The notes: generated by a model not told the origin, from the letters alone. DNA of 64,000 bases from CALMFG01 sp963666035 (GCA_963666035.2 CAXXJI010000020.1:1-64000), one strand, 5' to 3'; numbered from the stretch's first letter, positions 1 to 8,911 are shown. Made by a program: numbers and translations.

Positions 1-354
1 TCTCTTGAATGTTGCCGTGGTGTCGCATTTCGCGCTGTCCGACACAAAGATTTCATCGGCCGAGATATCCGCGCCCCGCGCCTGAAAGTCATGCTTCGCA
101 ATCGCTTCTCTTAAGAAAGCATATCCGAAATCCGGACCGTAACCTTTGAAACCGGAAAGCGTACCCATCTCGTCCGCGGCTTTTTTCATCGCATCCACCA
201 CGACGGGAGCCAAAGGTTGGGTGGCATCGCCGATGCTCATCTTGATGACCTTTCTACCCGGATGTTTCTCGCTGAATACGGCGATTTTTTTCGCCATGGT
301 AGCGAAGAGGTATCCTGACTGCAGTTTATTGAAATTTTCGTTGATTCTTGACAT
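1..354 (-). CDS. dapL: LL-diaminopimelate aminotransferase, N-terminal part
   Basis: Partial gene running off the left edge; about 118 N-terminal residues are visible. The PLP-dependent aminotransferase converts tetrahydrodipicolinate plus glutamate to LL-diaminopimelate in one step, feeding lysine and peptidoglycan synthesis. The visible part carries family hallmarks: an early GYLF segment, the IGDATQPL stretch, a YGPDFGYAFLREAIAKHD block and the ADEIFVSDSAKCDT segment typical of DapL. The start ATG (complement of 352-354) is preceded by GGGGTG at good spacing. Identification rests on motifs recalled from the family; the catalytic lysine lies outside the window. It is divergent from the aromatic operon at 523. 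Confidence 0.9.
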   Translation of the reverse strand, partial: MSRINENFNKLQSGYLFATMAKKIAVFSEKHPGRKVIKMSIGDATQPLAPVVVDAMKKAADEMGTLSGFKGYGPDFGYAFLREAIAKHDFQARGADISADEIFVSDSAKCDTTATFKR

Positions 355-397
355 ATTTTCACCCCAAACTTGTTTTTCTTAAAAATCTTTTTTTCGT

Positions 398-403
398 ATT
401 GTA
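398..403 (-). promoter_or_regulatory. Candidate extended -10 of dapL
   Basis: On the minus strand the sequence reads TGTACAAT (TGn plus TACAAT), about 45 bases upstream of the dapL start. No convincing -35 is seen at 17 bases, as expected for an extended -10 element. Weak call. Confidence 0.35.
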
Positions 404-522
404 CACTAAACCCTAAACGATTACCACCTTAATCGCACAAAAAATGGTATGGAAATTCAATTAAAGGCCCCGCTTTCTTTGCCATTCTCGGCAAAATAAA
501 CGCAAGGTTTACATGTTTTGCC

Positions 523-551
523 TTGACAGCGGTTTAGGCCTGCTATAGAAT
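523..551 (+). promoter_or_regulatory. Sigma-A promoter of the aromatic operon
   Basis: TTGACA at 523-528 and TAGAAT at 546-551 are separated by 17 bases. Transcription would start near 558, giving a leader of about 260 bases before aroF. It is the only strong promoter seen before the eight-gene operon. Confidence 0.75.
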
Positions 552-577
552 AAATGACAAAGCAGAAGGAAAAGACA

Positions 578-691
578 ATGAAACAATCTTTAAGTTTTTA
601 CGCTGAATATTTTTATTTTGTATTTAAGGGCTACTTTAGCGCTTACTATTTTAGCTTTAGAAAAAAATACAATTTAAGGGTTTCGGCTTAG
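578..691 (+). CDS. Phe/Tyr-rich leader peptide of the aromatic operon
   Basis: A 37-codon reading frame starts with ATG at 578, behind an AGAAGGAAAAG ribosome binding site, and stops with TAG at 689-691. Seven Phe and seven Tyr codons are present (F7, Y8, Y11, F12, Y13, F14, F16, Y19, F20, Y23, Y24, F25, F27, Y31); there is no Trp. It lies between a strong promoter and a terminator hairpin, directly upstream of DAHP synthase. This is the architecture of the classic pheA/trp leader peptides, where ribosome stalling at codons of the end product controls transcription. The stop codon and last codons overlap the 5' arm of an alternative hairpin. I infer that scarcity of charged tRNA-Phe or tRNA-Tyr stalls the ribosome and opens the operon. 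The peptide itself probably has no function. Confidence 0.85.
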   Translation: MKQSLSFYAEYFYFVFKGYFSAYYFSFRKKYNLRVSA

Positions 692-759
692 GACAAAATT
701 TGTTTTTAAAACATGTGTAGACGGCAAGGCGAACCCAAGTGAAAAGGTTCGCCTTTTTT
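678..759 (+). terminator. Attenuator: antiterminator and intrinsic terminator
   Basis: The terminator is a perfect 10-bp stem (726-735 with 746-755), a 10-base loop and a T run (754-759). Its 5' arm can instead pair with 678-689 (about 10 pairs with two single-base bulges), and that segment is the end of the leader-peptide frame. A ribosome stalled at the Phe/Tyr codons leaves 678-689 free to form the antiterminator; one that reaches the stop codon covers it and lets the terminator form. Pairing was worked out by eye without energies. Confidence 0.8.
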
Positions 760-815
760 AGTAAAAGAAGAGTTTATAAAAAATTATAAGATAAGACGAG
801 AGAGGAAAAAAAGAA

Positions 816-1838
816 ATGCTGATTGTCATTAAACCGGGGACACCCGAAGAACAGATTAAAAGCCTTGAAGGCTCACTTAAGGCGATGGGATTCGGTATCG
901 ACCGTTCCCAGGGCGAGGATTATGTGGTGCTTGGCCTGGTGGGGGATGTAAGGAGCCTGAACGAAAATATCATTGGGATGAACCCCATTGTCAACGACGT
1001 TATCCACGTCACCGCGCCCTATAAACGCGCCAACATCCAGTTCCACCCCGAACGCACTATAGTGAAAGTGGGAGAGCACACCATCGGCGGCGACGAGCTG
1101 GCCATTATGGCGGGCCCTTGTTCGGTGGAAAGCGAAGCGCAGATTGTCTCGGTGGCCAAACAGGTGAAAGCGGCGGGTGCACAGTTTTTACGCGGCGGCG
1201 CCTATAAACCCCGCTCTTCTCCCTATTCTTTCCAGGGTTTGGGTGAAATCGGGTTGGACTACCTCGCTACGGCCAGACAGGAGACCGGCCTTTTGGTGGT
1301 CAGCGAGCTTTTGCATATCGAGATGATTCCCAAGTTCTTGGATACGGTGGATATCATTCAGGTGGGCGCGCGCAACATGCAGAACTTCACCATGCTAAAA
1401 GAGCTTGGCAAAGTCAATAAGCCGATTTTATTAAAGCGCGGCATCGCGGCCACCATGGAAGAATGGTTGATGAGCGCGGAGTACATTATTGCGGAAGGTA
1501 ACACGGACGTCATTCTGTGTGAGCGCGGCATCCGTACCTTTGAGACTTACACGCGAAACACGCTGGATATCGCGGCTGTGCCGGTCATCAAGAACCGTTC
1601 GCACTTACCCATCGTGGTGGACCCTTCCCACGCGGGGGGTGAATGGTGGATGGTGCCGCCGCTGGCCAAAGCGGCTGTTTCGGCTGGAGCAGACGGCCTT
1701 GTCATCGAGGTGCACGAAGAACCCGAAAAAGCGCTGTCTGACGGACAGCAGTCGCTTAAGCCCAAGAAGTTTGCCAAGCTGATGGAGGATATCGAAGTGC
1801 TGGCGGGTCTGGAAGGCAAGAGCATTCATGGAAAGTAA
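816..1838 (+). CDS. aroF: 3-deoxy-7-phosphoheptulonate (DAHP) synthase, type I
   Basis: Condenses phosphoenolpyruvate and erythrose 4-phosphate to DAHP, the first step of the shikimate pathway, in the cytosol. The 340-residue protein has an N-terminal ferredoxin/ACT-like domain (about 1-70), as in Thermotoga-type enzymes where it mediates feedback inhibition by Tyr or Phe, followed by the TIM-barrel. The metal/substrate motif GPCSVES sits near 100-106 and GGAYKPRSSPYSFQG near 127-141; the C-terminal half has the conserved DPSHAGG. ATG at 816 follows GAGAGGAAAAAAAG. First gene of the operon, 56 bases after the attenuator. Its stop overlaps the start of tyrA by 11 bases. Confidence 0.95.
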   Translation: MLIVIKPGTPEEQIKSLEGSLKAMGFGIDRSQGEDYVVLGLVGDVRSLNENIIGMNPIVNDVIHVTAPYKRANIQFHPERTIVKVGEHTIGGDELAIMAGPCSVESEAQIVSVAKQVKAAGAQFLRGGAYKPRSSPYSFQGLGEIGLDYLATARQETGLLVVSELLHIEMIPKFLDTVDIIQVGARNMQNFTMLKELGKVNKPILLKRGIAATMEEWLMSAEYIIAEGNTDVILCERGIRTFETYTRNTLDIAAVPVIKNRSHLPIVVDPSHAGGEWWMVPPLAKAAVSAGADGLVIEVHEEPEKALSDGQQSLKPKKFAKLMEDIEVLAGLEGKSIHGK

Positions 1839-2690
1839 TGGTCCGTTCCGCCAAAAAAAACTCACGGTTGTCGGCATCGGGCTGATGGGCGGGAGTATAC
1901 TAAAAGCGCTTAAGACAGATATCGATCGTCCGGCCACGGTCGCGGCTTTTGATATTGATCCAAAAGTCTTAAGCCAGGTACGTGAAGCAGATTTGACGGA
2001 TATCGCACACCGATTCTGCGGATGAGGCCTTGGCGGATGCGGATTTTATCGTGATTGCGCTGTACCCCAAGCGTGCGATTGAATTTGTACGCGAAAATGC
2101 GCATCAGTTTAAAACCGGTGCGGTGGTGACCGACATCTGCGGTGTTAAGCGCGAGATTGAGGACAGTATACCTGGCCTTTTGCCGGCAGGCGTTTCCTTT
2201 GTGGGCGGGCACCCCATGGCCGGACGGGAGCATAAGGGCTTTGATTGTTCAGTGCCCGATCTGTTCCTCGGATGTAAATATATCATCACGGGCGGGGAAG
2301 ACCACGCGGTGGAACTGGTCAAAGCATTTGCCGATATTTTGGGCGCAAACAAAATTGTGCTTTCGGATGCGGACAACCATGATGAGATGATTGCCTATAC
2401 ATCTCAGCTGCCGCATGTACTGTCAGTCACCTATATGCTGGCGGCGGGCGAGCGGGGTGTGGAAGCATTCTCGGCCGGATCGTTTCGGGATTTGACCCGT
2501 GTGGCCATGATTAACGATGAAATGTGGAGCGAATTATTCGCTGGAAAATAAGGATAAACTGTTGAATGAAATTGCGCGATTAAGACAGGGCTTAGAACAG
2601 TTCGAAGCCCTGCTGGATGAAGAAGACCGCGGCGAGATGCAAAAGAAAATGCGTGCCGCCGCCGAGATGCGGGAAAGGATCAGCGGATGA
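1828..2690 (+). pseudogene. tyrA: Prephenate dehydrogenase with two frameshifts
   Basis: Oxidatively decarboxylates prephenate to 4-hydroxyphenylpyruvate for tyrosine. The N-terminal NAD motif (VVGIGLMGGS) is in frame 1 from ATG 1828; near 2005-2011 the homology moves to another frame (TDSADEALADADFIVIAL), containing GGHPMAGRE; near 2540 it moves again to LENKDKLLNEIARLRQ, ending at TGA 2688-2690. Each break equals one extra base, and removing both gives a 286-residue protein, the normal length for this family. The frame end overlaps aroB by four bases (ATGA), as expected for an intact operon gene. So either the gene is freshly broken, making a tyrosine auxotroph unless another tyrA exists, or the sequence has two single-base insertions. 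No slippery site is seen at either break. Confidence 0.88.
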
Positions 2691-3739
2691 CCCCGACGAT
2701 TGACTTAAAAAACAGCAAAATTTATATCGGGAAAGGGAACTTAACCCAGACCGGAGGACATATCAGAGCAGCGTTTCCAGATGCCAAGGTTTTGGTTGTC
2801 ACAGACACCACGGTGGGAGAGCTGTATTTAGACGTATTGGAAGCTGATTTGATGCGATACGGTATCGCGTATGACATCCTGATTCTGCCCAGTGGTGAAA
2901 GCACCAAGCGCCTGAAAAACGTTGGTATGATCTGTGAGATGGCGGCCGAGATGAACTTGAACCGTGGCGATGTGATTTTGGCGCTGGGCGGCGGAGTCAT
3001 CGGCGATTTGGCTGGATTCGCCGCGGCGGTGTACCTGCGCGGCATCCGCTTTGTGGCCGTGCCCACTACGCTGCTTTCGCAGGTGGACAGTAGCGTGGGC
3101 GGAAAGACCGGCGTGAACCTGCCGCAGGGGAAAAACCTCGTCGGCAGTTTCCATAAAGCGACCAGCGTGATTATCGATACGGACACGCTAAAAACATTGT
3201 CGGATAAAGAATTTGCCTGCGGTATGGCCGAAGTGATTAAGCACGGCTGCATTCGGGACGCAGCACTATTTGAAAAACTGGAAGTTTTGGATACCCGTGA
3301 AAAACTGATGAAGGATATCGATGATATCGTAACGACGAATGTGGCGATTAAGGCCAAGGTAGTGCGCGAAGACGAGTTTGATAAAGGCCTTCGTATGATT
3401 TTAAATTTCGGGCATACCATCGGCCACGCGATTGAAAACACGTTAGGATACGGTGAGCTGACTCATGGTGAGGCGGTGGCTATCGGTATGAGCAAAATGA
3501 CACATAGTACTGAGACCAAAGGGTTTACCGAGAAGGGCGCCGCTGTTCGTGTTGATGCGCTGTTAAAAAAACACGGGTTGCCGACCGAGATGGCGGACTA
3601 TGACAAACAAAAGATATTCGATGCCGCCATGAAGGACAAAAAGAATATCGGGAAGACCTTGAATATTATTGCCGTTAAAACCATCGGCGAGGTGGAAATC
3701 CTGCCGATAGCACCCGAAAGCTTGGTGGAATATCTATGA
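2687..3739 (+). CDS. aroB: 3-dehydroquinate synthase
   Basis: Converts DAHP to 3-dehydroquinate using NAD as a catalytic cofactor plus a divalent metal. The 350-residue length is usual. Key features: GGGVIGDLAGFAA (NAD binding, about residues 101-113), the following segment PTTLLSQVDSSVGGKTGVN, KNLVGSFHKA, and the metal-binding region E...KHG and NFGHTIGHAIE. ATG at 2687 overlaps the tyrA stop, and the 3' end overlaps aroA by four bases, so translation is coupled. Confidence 0.96.
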   Translation: MTPTIDLKNSKIYIGKGNLTQTGGHIRAAFPDAKVLVVTDTTVGELYLDVLEADLMRYGIAYDILILPSGESTKRLKNVGMICEMAAEMNLNRGDVILALGGGVIGDLAGFAAAVYLRGIRFVAVPTTLLSQVDSSVGGKTGVNLPQGKNLVGSFHKATSVIIDTDTLKTLSDKEFACGMAEVIKHGCIRDAALFEKLEVLDTREKLMKDIDDIVTTNVAIKAKVVREDEFDKGLRMILNFGHTIGHAIENTLGYGELTHGEAVAIGMSKMTHSTETKGFTEKGAAVRVDALLKKHGLPTEMADYDKQKIFDAAMKDKKNIGKTLNIIAVKTIGEVEILPIAPESLVEYL

Positions 3740-4974
3740 TTACGATCACACCAAACACCTTGAGCGGACGGGTGACTGTGCCGCCGTCAAAATCCATGGC
3801 GCACCGATTATTGATATGCGCAGGGTTTGCGGATGGGGTTTCAGACATCAAGAACATTGCGCTTTCCAAAGACATACAGGCAACTTTGGGCGCGCTTAGA
3901 GCGTACGGCAGAACAGCGGAGTTCAGTGGTGAAGATGTACAAATCAGCGGGAAGCTTAAATTCCCAGCCGAGATCATCATCGACTGCAACGAGTCGGGTT
4001 CTACTTTACGCTTTTTTGTTCCCATCGTTTCGGCCTTGGGTGGCGGAAAGATGGCGGGCAGCAAAAGGCTGATGGAGCGGCCGCTCGATGTTTACCAAAA
4101 AAGTTTTGTAGAAAGCGGTAAAGCGTTTGTACAGGAAAATCCGCTGATTGTTCCCGAAGGGTTGCACAGCGGGCGCTTTGAAGCCCGAGGGGACGTCAGC
4201 TCCCAGTTCATTTCGGGCGTGATGCTCGCGGCCCCGCTTTTGGGGTTTGATACGCAGATTGTGCTGACCACGAACCTGGAATCTAAGGGATATGTCGATA
4301 TGACCATTCAGGCGATGGCTGAGTTTGGCGTGAGCGTCCAAGTGATCCAGCCGGATCGTGAGTATTTTATAAGGAAAGATCAAACTTATAAGGACGCGGA
4401 TGTGACCGTGGAAGGAGATTGGTCTCAGAGTGGATTTTGGGCGCTGGCTGGGTTGGCAAGCGAGACCGGCATTGATATTGTCGGATTAGACCACCAAACA
4501 AAACAGGGCGACCGCGCGATGATCGATATTTTAGAAAAAATGGGTGTTGCCGCAAAAACCGCTGAGGGGATGCATGTGAACAAAACCGCGCTGAAAGCGG
4601 TGGATATCAATATTTCACAGACGCCGGACCTGGCGCCGGTGGTGGCGGGACTGATGGCGGTGAGCGGTAAACCTGGCCGCATGACCGGATGCGGACGACT
4701 TCGCATCAAGGAATCCGACCGGATGGAAAGCATCACCGCCACGCTGAACAGCCTCGGCACTTCGGTGGTGATTGAGGGCGATACGATGCTGATCGAAGGA
4801 AAACCCAAGGGCGGGCATGTGATGACCTATAACGATCACCGCATCGCCATGATGGCGGCGGCGCTCAGCCCTTTTTGTAAAGAAAAGGTAACGATTGAAG
4901 ATGAAACGGTGGTGAATAAATCCTACCCCGAATTCTGGGCGGATTTCACCGCGTTAGGAGGAAGCTATGTCTAA
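3736..4974 (+). CDS. aroA: 3-phosphoshikimate 1-carboxyvinyltransferase (EPSP synthase)
   Basis: Transfers the enolpyruvyl group of PEP to shikimate 3-phosphate. The 412-residue protein has the N-terminal PPSKSMAHRLLI motif (about 16-27), DCNESGSTLRFF, the RLMERPLDVY stretch, SSQFISG, and the C-terminal YNDHRIAMMAA, all typical. It resembles the clostridial class in which the N-terminal glycine-rich motif reads NESGST. Starts four bases inside aroB and ends eight bases inside aroC. Confidence 0.95.
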   Translation: MITITPNTLSGRVTVPPSKSMAHRLLICAGFADGVSDIKNIALSKDIQATLGALRAYGRTAEFSGEDVQISGKLKFPAEIIIDCNESGSTLRFFVPIVSALGGGKMAGSKRLMERPLDVYQKSFVESGKAFVQENPLIVPEGLHSGRFEARGDVSSQFISGVMLAAPLLGFDTQIVLTTNLESKGYVDMTIQAMAEFGVSVQVIQPDREYFIRKDQTYKDADVTVEGDWSQSGFWALAGLASETGIDIVGLDHQTKQGDRAMIDILEKMGVAAKTAEGMHVNKTALKAVDINISQTPDLAPVVAGLMAVSGKPGRMTGCGRLRIKESDRMESITATLNSLGTSVVIEGDTMLIEGKPKGGHVMTYNDHRIAMMAAALSPFCKEKVTIEDETVVNKSYPEFWADFTALGGSYV

Positions 4975-6049
4975 AACGGGTGAACGTTTCAGTGTAACCG
5001 TATTCGGGGAATCGCATGGCTCGCATATCGGCTGTGTGATTGAAGGCATCCCCGCGGGGCTTTCACTGGATATGCCAAAGATTTTGGCCGAGATGCAGCG
5101 CAGAGCACCGATTAAATCGGATTGGTCCACCCAGCGGGGTGAGACCGATACGCCGGAGATTTTAAGCGGCATTCTGGACGGCGCGGTCACAGGGGCACCG
5201 ATGACCATGGTGATTCAAAACAAAGACCAGCGATCCAAGGATTACGGGAATCTAAAGCTGACGCCCAGACCCGGACATGCGGATTACACCGCTTTTATTA
5301 AATACGGCGGGCATAATGATATTCGCGGCGGCGGGCACTTTTCGGGGCGGCTGACCGCACCCATTGTGTTTGCGGGCGCAGTGGCCAAGCAGGCGCTGAT
5401 GCCGTACGGCATCGAGATTTTTGCGCACATCAAACAGATCATGGATGTGGAAGATAAAGCGATAGAAGAGATGCATACTGACAAAGCTGAGATTGCAAAA
5501 AAAGCGTTTCCGGTTATCGATGATTATATGGGAATGCGGATGATTGACATCATCCAGGAAGTTCGCGCAGACAAAAACTCGGTGGGCGGCGTCATTGAAT
5601 GCGGCGTTTTTGGTCTGATGCCCGGCATCGGCGGTCCGCTGTTCGATGGGCTTGACGGTACTTTGGCGAGAGCCATCTTTGGCATCCCGGCGGTCAAAGG
5701 CGTGGCCTTTGGGGAAGGGTTTGATATCATCAAGCATTATGGCAATCTGTCGAATGATGCGTTTTTAGTGGAAGACGGCAGGATAAAAACCAAGACCAAT
5801 CACATGGGCGGCGTTTTGGGCGGAATCAGCAATGGCATGCCGCTGATTATTAAGGCGGCATTTAAAGCGACGCCCTCCATATCCAAGCCGCAGGAAACGG
5901 TGAACCTGAAAACAAACGAAAAAGCGATGCTGCAAGTCAAGGGTCGGCATGATCCATGCATCCTGCCGCGGGCGGTGCCTGTGGTGGAAGCGGTCTGCGC
6001 CATCACCATACTAGACGAAATATTGAAGAACAGAAAGGAAACGACATGA
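4967..6049 (+). CDS. aroC: Chorismate synthase
   Basis: Makes chorismate from EPSP using reduced FMN. The protein has 360 residues with the family signatures GESHGSHIGCVIEGIPAGL near the N-terminus, RPGHADYTAFIKYG, the segment DIRGGGHFSGRLTAPIV, and MGGVLGGISNGMPL. AGGAGG lies just upstream of ATG 4967, within the end of aroA. The stop codon overlaps the pheA start (ATGA at 6046-6049). Confidence 0.96.
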   Translation: MSKTGERFSVTVFGESHGSHIGCVIEGIPAGLSLDMPKILAEMQRRAPIKSDWSTQRGETDTPEILSGILDGAVTGAPMTMVIQNKDQRSKDYGNLKLTPRPGHADYTAFIKYGGHNDIRGGGHFSGRLTAPIVFAGAVAKQALMPYGIEIFAHIKQIMDVEDKAIEEMHTDKAEIAKKAFPVIDDYMGMRMIDIIQEVRADKNSVGGVIECGVFGLMPGIGGPLFDGLDGTLARAIFGIPAVKGVAFGEGFDIIKHYGNLSNDAFLVEDGRIKTKTNHMGGVLGGISNGMPLIIKAAFKATPSISKPQETVNLKTNEKAMLQVKGRHDPCILPRAVPVVEAVCAITILDEILKNRKETT

Positions 6050-7167
6050 ATTTAGAAGAAATACGGGCGAAAATAGACGAAGTGGATAAAACTCTGATGG
6101 AGAGTTTTGAAGCGCGCATGACCTTTGTCAAAGAAGTTGCCGATTTTAAGATTAAAAACCGCATTCCGATTTACAGCGGATCGCGGGAGCAGGAGATTAT
6201 TGATCTTGCGATATCCAGACTGAAAAACAAGGATTTGACCGACTATACGCGGGAATATTTCACTTCGATGATGAATATCAGCAAGGAATTGCAGACAAAA
6301 ATTTCGGGTGAAGAGAACTTAAAGCTACTTAAAAAACAGGGCGGACGTATCGTCTACCCGGGCGTGGAAGGTTCGTTCTCGGGGCAGGCGGCGACGGAAT
6401 TCTTCGGTGAGGACGCGGTGGCCGAATCGGTGGCCTCATTTAAAGACGTCTGTGTGCAGGTGGCCGGCGGCAAAGCGCGCTTTGGTGTGTTGCCCATCGA
6501 AAACAGTATCACGGGTTCGGTTTTGGAAGTCATCGACCGCATTGAAGAGTTTGACTGCCATGTGGTGGGCGAATATCGGATGCGCATCAAGCATTGCCTG
6601 ATGGGTTTGCCCGACGCCGAGCTATCGGATATCCAAACCGTGTTCAGCCATCCACAGGGGCTTTCGCAGTGCCGCGACTACATTTTAGAAAACAAGTTCA
6701 CCGCCAAAGAGGCTCAGAATACGGCAACAGCGGCCAAGCAGGTGAAGGAATCCAACAACAAATCCTTTGCGGCCATCGCCAGTGAAACTGCGGCCAAACT
6801 GTATGGCTTGCGTATTTTGGATTATCAAATCCAGAGAAACGTCAACAACTATACACGCTTTGTTATCATCGCGAAGGATTATGACGAAGATGTCAGTAAC
6901 GATAAAATCAGCATCTCATTTGTGGTGGCCAACCAACCGGGCGCGCTGTATCATGTACTGTCTCTGTTTGATAAACTTAAACTCAACATCGTACGTCTGG
7001 AATCCCGCCCGATCCCTGAAAAGCCATGGGAATATAAGTTCTATCTGGACTTTTTGGCGGCGTCCGACGATGAGCGCATCGGCAAGGTGTTCGGTCAGTT
7101 GCAGCTGGGCTGTGGGCAGTTTAGAATCATCGGCATGTACAAAAGCCATGAGGATGCCGAAGCATGA
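6046..7167 (+). CDS. pheA: Bifunctional chorismate mutase / prephenate dehydratase
   Basis: Converts chorismate to prephenate and then to phenylpyruvate. Domains in the 373-residue protein: AroQ-type chorismate mutase (about 1-90, with EIRAKIDEVDKTL and ARMTFVKEVADFK), prephenate dehydratase (about 105-285, with GSFSGQAA, PIENSITGSVLEV and NNYTRF near 268) and a C-terminal ACT domain (about 295-370) with the ESRP phenylalanine-binding motif near 319. The frame is open from farther upstream inside aroC, but ATG 6046 with AGAAAGGAAACG before it and the ATGA overlap identify the real start. Prephenate made here is also the TyrA substrate, and the ACT domain predicts Phe feedback. Confidence 0.95.
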   Translation: MNLEEIRAKIDEVDKTLMESFEARMTFVKEVADFKIKNRIPIYSGSREQEIIDLAISRLKNKDLTDYTREYFTSMMNISKELQTKISGEENLKLLKKQGGRIVYPGVEGSFSGQAATEFFGEDAVAESVASFKDVCVQVAGGKARFGVLPIENSITGSVLEVIDRIEEFDCHVVGEYRMRIKHCLMGLPDAELSDIQTVFSHPQGLSQCRDYILENKFTAKEAQNTATAAKQVKESNNKSFAAIASETAAKLYGLRILDYQIQRNVNNYTRFVIIAKDYDEDVSNDKISISFVVANQPGALYHVLSLFDKLKLNIVRLESRPIPEKPWEYKFYLDFLAASDDERIGKVFGQLQLGCGQFRIIGMYKSHEDAEA

Positions 7168-8471
7168 AATTAGGGCTGCTTGGAGAAAAACTCTCGCACA
7201 GCCTTTCCCCTAAAATACATCAAATGGCGCTAAGCGCGCTGGGTATCGCGGGCAGCTATGAACTGATTGAAGTGGCGCGCGAAAATTTGCCCGAATTCAT
7301 GCACACGTTGAAAGGCGGCACTTTTGACGGCATCAATGTGACCATTCCCTATAAAAAGGCTGTGATGCCATATTTGGACGATTTGTCAGAAGGCGCGAAG
7401 CGCATCGGTGCGGTGAATACCATCTTGCGGGAAGATAGCCGCCTGATCGGATACAACACCGATTACGATGGGTTTGGGGCGTTGTTGGATGCGAATGTTG
7501 TTCCGGCATCGGGAGAGAACTTTACAGTGCTGGGTGCGGGAGGTGCGGCGCATGGCGTGTTGGCCTATTTAAGCGATCATGGGGCAAAAAGCATCACGCT
7601 GGTTTCGCGCAGTCCGAAAAAGGCTGAAGATGATTTTTTAGGTCTAACTGCTAACACCCGGATGACGGTTGTGGGATACGATGGGCTGAACCTGACGGAT
7701 AGAGTTTTAGTCAACACAACGCCGGTGGGGATGCATCCGAATGCGGACGTTTCGCCTATCCCTTCGGACGCACTTTTGGGATGCAAGGCCGTGGTGGATT
7801 TAATCTATAACCCCAGCAAAACAAAATTGATGCTGGATGCTGAGAGTCTGGGTGTTCCGGCGGCTAACGGGCTTTATATGCTGGTGGCGCAAGCCATTAA
7901 GGCTGAGGAAATCTGGCAGAGCCGAAGCATTGATGTCTGCCTGACGCGCAGTATCCACCGCCGTATCAGCGGTGAACAGCAGAATCTCGTCATCATCGGC
8001 ATGCCGGGCAGTGGGAAAACCACGGTGGGGCGCATGCTGGCCGAGCGGCTCAAGATGGAATATTTCGATATGGACGCATATATCGAACAGGAACATGGCA
8101 GCATTTCGGATCTGTTCGAAAAAAGTGAAGCACATTTTCGGGAGATTGAATCGGAAACGGCAAAATTGGCCGCGAGGAAAAGCAATACAGTCATCTGTAC
8201 CGGCGGCGGCGTGGTGAAGCGTGCCGATAATATGAAGCATCTGGCAAAAACGGGCTGTATCTTTTTTCTGGATCGCCCGGTGGAGCGGATATTCAGTGAT
8301 GTGGATGAAACATCAAGGCCGCTTTTACAAAAAGACAAAACCGCGCTGTTTAGGCTATATGATGAGCGGATTGAACTCTATAAAGCATATGCGCATTGCA
8401 TCATCGCGAACGATAAGGACGCCGAAACCGCGGCAAACCGAATTTTGGAGAAATGGCAGGGAGAAAGATGA
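7164..8471 (+). CDS. aroEK: Fused shikimate dehydrogenase / shikimate kinase
   Basis: A 435-residue fusion. Residues about 1-262 are shikimate dehydrogenase (NADPH-dependent reduction of 3-dehydroshikimate), with LSHSLSPKIHQ at the N-terminus, DGINVTIPYKK containing the catalytic lysine, AVNTIL, NTDYDGF and the LGAGGAAHGV dinucleotide site. Residues about 273-435 are shikimate kinase with a Walker A GMPGSGKTTVGRM near 280, the D-x-D of YFDMDAYIE, FREIESE and CTGGGVV. The fusion puts two consecutive pathway steps in one polypeptide. Start overlaps pheA by four bases; the stop overlaps aroQ. Confidence 0.95.
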   Translation: MKLGLLGEKLSHSLSPKIHQMALSALGIAGSYELIEVARENLPEFMHTLKGGTFDGINVTIPYKKAVMPYLDDLSEGAKRIGAVNTILREDSRLIGYNTDYDGFGALLDANVVPASGENFTVLGAGGAAHGVLAYLSDHGAKSITLVSRSPKKAEDDFLGLTANTRMTVVGYDGLNLTDRVLVNTTPVGMHPNADVSPIPSDALLGCKAVVDLIYNPSKTKLMLDAESLGVPAANGLYMLVAQAIKAEEIWQSRSIDVCLTRSIHRRISGEQQNLVIIGMPGSGKTTVGRMLAERLKMEYFDMDAYIEQEHGSISDLFEKSEAHFREIESETAKLAARKSNTVICTGGGVVKRADNMKHLAKTGCIFFLDRPVERIFSDVDETSRPLLQKDKTALFRLYDERIELYKAYAHCIIANDKDAETAANRILEKWQGER

Positions 8472-8911
8472 GAATACTCGTAATAAACGGTCCCAACCTG
8501 AACCGGCTGGGCAAGCGTGAACCCGAAATATACGGATACGAGACGCAAAAAGATCTTTTTAGAATGATTAAAAAATATGCCTTGGGAAAAGGCTTTAAAG
8601 TCATCTGCAAGCAATTTAACGATGAAGGCAAGGCGATTGCCGCGATTCATCAGTCGGAGAAGCGCATTGACGGCATCGTCATCAATCCCGCGGCATGGAC
8701 GCACTATTCCTACGCGGTGCTGGATGCTTTAAAGTCGGTGCCTCTGCCGGCTGTGGAAGTGCATATCTCGGATATCAAAAAGCGCGAACCTTTCCGACAG
8801 TATTCGGTGACCAAGGAGGCCTGTATCGGCCAGATTTCGGGAAAAGGGTTCAATGGATATCTTGAGGCTATGGATCGCCTTGTGGAACACATCGAAAAAG
8901 AGCAGACATGA
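8468..8911 (+). CDS. aroQ: 3-dehydroquinate dehydratase, type II
   Basis: Dehydrates 3-dehydroquinate to 3-dehydroshikimate. The 147-residue length and dodecamer-family motifs fit type II: NGPNLNRLGKREPEIYG (catalytic Tyr included), INPAAWTHYSYAVLDAL, EVHISDIKKREPFR. The usual SNxEG segment reads FNDEG, a mild deviation. ATG 8468 is preceded by GGGAGAAAG; four-base overlap with aroEK. The last codons overlap the terminator hairpin, closing the operon. Confidence 0.92.
   Translation: MRILVINGPNLNRLGKREPEIYGYETQKDLFRMIKKYALGKGFKVICKQFNDEGKAIAAIHQSEKRIDGIVINPAAWTHYSYAVLDALKSVPLPAVEVHISDIKKREPFRQYSVTKEACIGQISGKGFNGYLEAMDRLVEHIEKEQT

Noticed and set aside
1999..2030. Programmed frameshift in tyrA
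   Set aside because: No slippery sequence or stimulator is seen at either break and TyrA is not known to need one; indel or decay is simpler.
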